Below are positions 58,471 to 64,000 of a stretch of 64,000 bases of DNA, piece by piece (within the stretch, counting starts at the first letter, position 1; each line of letters begins with the position of its first letter). Source of the DNA: Lamellibrachia columna (lineage: Eukaryota > Annelida > Polychaeta > Sabellida > Siboglinidae); contig OY759268.1 in the NCBI GenBank assembly GCA_963662155.1, positions 58,852,140-58,916,139 of the forward strand. Reading direction: 5' to 3'. Made by a program: the position numbers and the translations under genes. The notes beneath the pieces were generated by a model. The model did not search any database and was not told the origin of the DNA. It worked only from the letters and a program-made list of their open reading frames with translations.

Positions 58471-60110
58471 TTGACCATGATGTAGTGTTGTTGGCCTTGC
58501 CATGGGAGATGTTTGCAGAACGGAGCTAGAATTTAGAAATGGGTATTAGTTAGCTCTGTTGTCTCGATTCTTGCTCCGACTTCCTGTCTAGGTTTTTTAA
58601 GTTTGCAATTACATCTAGTTCTAAAATACAATAAATAGGTAAACACTTGAATCACTACATATAAAATTTACCTCATTAGGGAACATCTTTCATTTGTCAT
58701 ACTTTGCTTCGTTGTATGTCTTGTCGCATGTTATCTTTGTACAACATATCTTTGTACAGTATTGTTTGTTTGTCTAATTCCATCCTATGCGCATGCGTAG
58801 GTTGTCATACCTCCCTTGTCACAACTTACAATAACTGTGCAAATTCTTCATTTACTTCTTTAAACTCGTAATCTTAATGAGTGAATTTCTCAGTTTCGAT
58901 TTCATAGTGCATAGTTTTTGCGTTGAAATTTGGCTAGAAACACGATAACGGTCGTTTCCGCACGAAATGAGTCTGAAGTGCACAAATAATATACCTAGCA
59001 ATTCGAGGTCGCCTAACCAACCAATCGTTCATACCGTCTGCAGCCGACCATATTGAATGTACGGTGAAGTTGAGATAAAATATGAATGCGACAATTGTGT
59101 CTTAATAGGACCCCTGTTGAATAACTGATATGATACGTTTTATTGCATAGTTTATGTAGCTGTACATGCGTTGTATGTATTTCTAAGTGTATGTGTGCAT
59201 ATCATTATATACATATATGTATGCCTGTATATGTACACGTTTAAAATTATGTAAAGAAAAAAAACGAATACTGTACCTACATGGGGTCATATAAACCTTC
59301 TGTTCTATTCTGTGACAGTGGTGATATGACGAGTGGCGCCACTGTTGGGGAGTGTGGTCTAATTCATTAGCAGAAGAGACGTGTAAAATGGAATCATCGA
59401 ATATTAGAGAATAGGAGGCAGGAATTTGAATATGCAGGCTGATCAGAGACAAACAGTGACTAGCTCAGCCAGTGCGACATAGTCAGGCTACTGCTCTCAA
59501 AGACCATACGTATTGAAAACACAGCCATTATTTAAAATCGATATGACAAGTTTTCGAAATCACTGCTCGTACCGGTTGTGGTCATATCTCGTGTACACAG
59601 AACATACATGTTACAAGTGAGTCGTCGTCATTATCTGGACGATACTTTTGGCCGAGTTATTTTAATGCATCAGTAGTAAAGCAGTAGATGGCTGCATTAT
59701 AATGGTAATGTTCCAAATAACACGTAGATGGCTGCACGATAACATTTAATGCACCGAGTAACAGATAGATGGTTGTACTAGAAGCATGGGACTTAAACAG
59801 CTTTAAAGAGCACCGTACTGTCGATGTCACATTGCTGTTGCGTCGTAGTAGCTGGTTCCAAAAGCACAGGATGTTGCTATATTCGGTCACGTTCGTTCGA
59901 CTATGGCGACGTTTCCGACCAGGGAGATCTTGCATAGATCAAAGCATAGCTATTTTGGGACATGCTCACGGAAGTCATTTGCATACGGCTAACAAAGTGG
60001 TTGCATTCGCAGAGTTATGCAATCAAGATAATGTTTAGAGAGACAAGTGCATTTACTTCATAATTTCATGATCCTTTACTTGGAAATGTGTAAAAAAAAA
60101 ATTGGCAAAA
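58471..60110. other. No gene recognised; lone foldback arm at 59315-59352
   Basis: 'gtgacagtggtgatatgacg' with 'agtggcgccactgttgggga' at 59315-59352 matches the arms of the foldback element at 20.6-20.9 kb. At 59685-59775 'agatggctgca' and 'agatggttgta' recur three times. No gene supported. Confidence 0.45.
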
Positions 60111-60116
60111 TTTTAT

Positions 60117-61235
60117 TTGTCTTTGTCACGTGCGTGAAGTGTGTCTGTCAAAACAATATTTGTCAGATCTCTATCAATATTCATAGTAAAATATAGCAGG
60201 ACGTCAACATTATGCTCTCTACCGCTGTACACATACAATATTACTTGTGTGAAACTGTTTTCTTATGTTTTCCGGTCTCTGACAAGTATAAATACCGACA
60301 GTAAACCAATGGTGCAGACTGTCTGTCAATTATGACGCACGTGACACTACGTGGTTTTTCCCAGAAAAAATTGCCACAAAAGTGATGACGCGGCAAGAGT
60401 ACACATATTCGTGTATTACGTTTGCTTTGCAGACGCCATATTTGAGTGCTTGTAACGTACGTAGATTTATCACATCTAAAACATGTGTCTGTCAAAGTTT
60501 ATGCATTTGTTACAATCTAACGCACGTTCGTCTTTGATGATATAAAAGTGATACTATATGGAAGACTTTGTAATAAATGTATCCGTTGTCCGTACAAAGA
60601 GTTACAATGATTTATAAGTGACGAATATGCCTTCAGTAAAGAAATGTGTCCGGCTATATTTGTGAGAATTTGACAGATTTTATGCACGTTCGTTATAAAT
60701 TGACAAACACTGTTAACATTCGTGGATGGGTTGACGGACATATTGCCCTTTGTTTCATTTAAACTGCGCTATGTTTCCGTACAAGCGTTTGCTAAAATAA
60801 ATAAAGTCTGCATTAGTATTGCACATTTTGTTGGTTTATTTTCTTTATATAGATATATTGTCTGTCAAATATAGCGTACGTTCGTTTAGCTTAATAAGCA
60901 AACAGGAGATCTCAAATCATCCATATTACAGATAATTATGTCCACTAGCCAGTTAAAGTGCTAGGTAGCATCCTCTTTTATTTAAAGCAGGAAAATAATC
61001 CTGTGAAGTTACATTTTCAGTTATTACTACAATTGTTCTTGCTGTAGCACTTGATATGGGGAACGGCGAGTGTTGTATACAACGTCAGTAATCTACAACT
61101 TTGTCATATAAATAGTGTAATGTTGTCGAGTATTTTACCTTACACTGTAAATTGAAGCATTTTTGTTAATAACAATTGATCAAGTGTGTTGAAAACATAC
61201 TTTTCTTCCAATTTTGTCCGTCAAAAATAACGCAC
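60117..61235. repeat. Dispersed motif TGTCAAA...AACGCACGTTCGT, about six copies
   Basis: Variants of 'ctgtcaaat-taacgcacgttcg' appear near 60150, 60321, 60488-60530, 60668-60700, 60860-60888 and 61207-61230, at uneven spacing and all in the same orientation. Between them the sequence is unrelated by eye. It could be a worn satellite or a cluster of binding sites. Confidence 0.55.
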
Positions 61236-61408
61236 GTTAACACATATTAAAAAAAAAATAGGTAAAGGCCACGTGATTGTATCAGGCTTAGTGAATCCTA
61301 AACTTATGTTATTCTAGCTTACAGAAAACATCAGTTTCAAAAGGAAATACAAATAAAAATATTTTGGTGCATTTGTCCACGATTTGTAACACCTTACCAT
61401 GCTTTTGT

Positions 61409-61725
<317 letters not shown>

Positions 61726-61904
61726 AGCAATTTTTAATAAAGATCGAACACGAAAAAATTGAAACGTTTAAAGTAACCATATGAATAAGTCGGATACAGG
61801 ACACAAAATCAGAAATTAGAATGTACAAATCCAAGTCTCCCAAATGTGCCGGGAGACTAGGATTTCGCTGATAAACAGTTATTTTGAAGAGATGCACTTT
61901 GTCA

Positions 61905-62560
61905 AGCAATGCAATCAAAGACGGACTCTTCATCAATGCCTCCAAAACTAAAGACATGCTTGCAAACTGTTATAGAAAACCACTTTGACTGATCATTTCA
62001 TCTACCTTGATACTCTAGTATCCAATGATGGAAATTGTCATAGACATCAAGAATACAATTGGAGTGGCGCGGAGAGCATCAAGAAAAAAAATTGGAAGTA
62101 TAGAGGTATAATTACAAACACCAACTTATAATAACTGTCAAAACCAACGTTATACAATACTTCTCCATTGCTCTGAAACATGGAAACAACCACACAAACT
62201 GAACAGAAAGCAGCAAGTTTCCAGACCAAACTTCTAAGCATCACAAGTAATGCATTAATTACCAACTAGGAAGTCCCTAAAAGAGCAAATGCAAAGTCAA
62301 TCAAGTCAACAATGTTAAACAGAAGATGAATATATTTTTAAATGCCGACAACAACAACAATAAAGCCTGGTACTGAATATATTTAGACAAAAAGGAAACG
62401 AGGACGTCCAATGGAAAAGTACCAACAAATCATCGCAAGACAGGCACAAAATAAAGACACATGACCTAGAAAGACTGGCTGTAGATAGCAATGGATGGCG
62501 TTTGTTGCTGACGGCAGAGGGCGTGAATAAATACGTATGGCCGACGTAACCATCACTGCG
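61905..62560 (+). pseudogene. Very degenerate LINE RT C-terminus
   Basis: Plus-strand fragments in changing frames: a YLDTLVSNDGN block (62010), ILLHCSETWKQ (62160), KLNRKQQV, then TKRKRGRPMEKYQQIIARQA (62390-62450) and VADGRGRE near 62510. The SETW and KRKRGRP blocks are diagnostic of the RT C-terminal region. Many stops. Confidence 0.6.
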
Positions 62561-64000
62561 CCTACTGCCACATCAATTGATGCAGCATAGAGCCATTCTA
62601 AATGTGATCATATCAATAGTTTCACTTATTTTCCATGCATTATTGGAGCCTTAGTGTAGCCAGTACGAAGTAGAAACCATATTTGCTTAAAAAGTAGGGG
62701 TAGGTTGGATGTTCGATTTTAGGAATCAAGTAACGAACAACGAAGTTCTACTTCGTTCTGGAATTGTCAACATATACTCATGAACAGCGAAAGGAAAACA
62801 CCCTCCGTCACTCAACTTTCGTCAGCGCTAGCGGGTTTTTATCGTTGTTTTATAACGTGTTGGTTTACGGGTCGCCATTTTGATGTGCCGTTCTCGTTCG
62901 CAATAAAATCACGTGAGACTAAAGAAACACAATGTGTCCACGGTGGCCTCGTATGCAACAAATAGACAGATGTTACGGTGATTTTTTTTCATAAAAACAG
63001 GACAGTTCGTCCAAAAGTGGAAAGCGGGGCCAATTGAGAAAAGAGAAAACGGTAATGTTAATAATAATTATTAATATTAACTTATATGGCGTGTATGTCT
63101 TCAGGAACCTGAGCTCAGAGGTGCAACAAAACAGAAACGTTAAGCATAATCGTAAACAGAGACGCGCAAAAGTCATTATCAGAACGAGGCACGTTTGCTT
63201 AAGTTAAGTTGTCATATGCGGCGAGCCCTTCATGATCTGTTGACATCAGTTGTACAATGACTGCACGCCAGGATATAGACTAAATTATGCATGTGTGTTG
63301 CATGTTTAGATAAAATAAAACATAATGCATTTGTCTACATCTAGAAATAGTTTGCTTCATTTCAGTATTCGTATTTAGAGTGGATGTAGAATGTTACTGT
63401 AGTTAGGACTAGTCTTAAAACGAATACCAACGCGACACGCTTCAACGTTGACTAGTTAATAACCAGAAGGAGCTACGATCATATATTTCTCAACATATAA
63501 CATAAATATCAACTTCTCAACATATAACACAAATATCAACATGTGAAAGCTTTCTCTGCCGTCCAACATGTGGAATGAACTCCCATCACCTGAAAATATG
63601 AACATATACTTTGAAGATAATTGTATTTCCACATTAAATCTTTGGCGATCCCTCGCTCGCATGATGAATGTTGTGCATCAAAGTTCGTGATGTCATGCTC
63701 AGAGATTCTGGTTTGTTTTGCCTCTGAATGCAGAGTTACTGAGTATTAGAATTACAGTTGGTATTATCCACCACAGGTTTCACGTTTGTGCAGAATAAAT
63801 GAACATATAATGGCATTAGTAAATATGGCCGTGTACACGTGTTTAGAAATACATTTATTGATATGCACTTTAATGAAAACACTTTGTCGTTTTATTCACA
63901 TAATACATTATATGTAAATATTGTTTTTAGCTGTCCCATGCCTATACCCGAATAACTTATAATTGCATGGACGTTTGCTCGATGTTGTGTTCGCTTCTCG
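62561..64000. other. No gene recognised
   Basis: AT-rich DNA; the longest open frames (61-68 codons) have no recognisable motif. A short direct repeat 'tctcaacatataac' occurs at 63488 and 63513. Confidence 0.4.

Overview
This window is nuclear DNA of an animal, most likely a marine invertebrate or basal chordate; I cannot narrow it further. Evidence: GT-AG introns with matching phases, AATAAA signals, many non-LTR retrotransposons (LINEs) of several clades, a Mutator-like transposase relic, MITE-like inverted-repeat elements, tRNA-like SINE relics and very many mini- and microsatellites. Nothing bacterial or phage-like is present. Most long open frames are tandem-repeat artefacts or LINE fragments.

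Layout. 0-4.2 kb: LINE relics and a tandemly duplicated non-coding unit. 4.4-6.4 kb: the 3' part of a spliced DUF4806-type gene (+) with a DNA transposon in an intron. 6.5-8.9 kb: three abutting minisatellites (33, 128 and 23 bp). 8.9-14.1 kb: LINE 'family A' copy 1, carrying six separate internal tandem duplications. 14.4-15.8 kb: 48-bp and 38-bp satellites. 16.1-19.3 kb (-): a multi-exon acidic-protein gene copy whose last exon runs into a 25-bp minisatellite. 20.4 kb (-): one clear glycyl-tRNA synthetase exon. 21.5-22.2 kb (-): a Mutator-like protein lacking its catalytic core. 22.4-24.7 kb: a 5'-truncated LINE with an 11-bp target-site duplication. 25.6-29.2 kb: another LINE (family D) with a 118-bp RT segment amplified five-fold.

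29.5-32.6 kb (-): second copy of the acidic-protein gene, here with a DUF4806-type N-terminal exon, a C2H2 finger terminal exon and a poly(A) signal. 32.3-37.4 and 38.4-45.8 kb are a large direct segmental duplication; each half holds the same N-terminal exon, a 27-bp satellite, a conserved unidentified terminal exon and a 3'-truncated family A LINE (A2, A3). 46.0-46.3 kb: a (TA)n core inside a perfect 21-bp inverted repeat. 47.0-51.3 kb: a nearly full-length CR1/L2-like LINE with an SGNH-esterase ORF1 and two 5' monomers. 53.1 kb: G-rich minisatellite. 54-56.6, 57.4-58.5 and 61.9-62.6 kb: decayed LINEs. 60.1-61.2 kb: a motif dispersed six times. 61.4 kb: (GT)n. The rest shows no gene.

The best candidate for something undescribed is that different LINE families here share one type of damage: short internal segments of ORF1, endonuclease-RT linker and RT are amplified in place into minisatellites, with family A amplified at the same sites in several copies. 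A second theme is a duplicated DUF4806/acidic/C2H2 gene whose two copies have lost complementary exons and whose last exon may translate a 25-bp minisatellite. All functional statements are homology by eye; nothing was searched.
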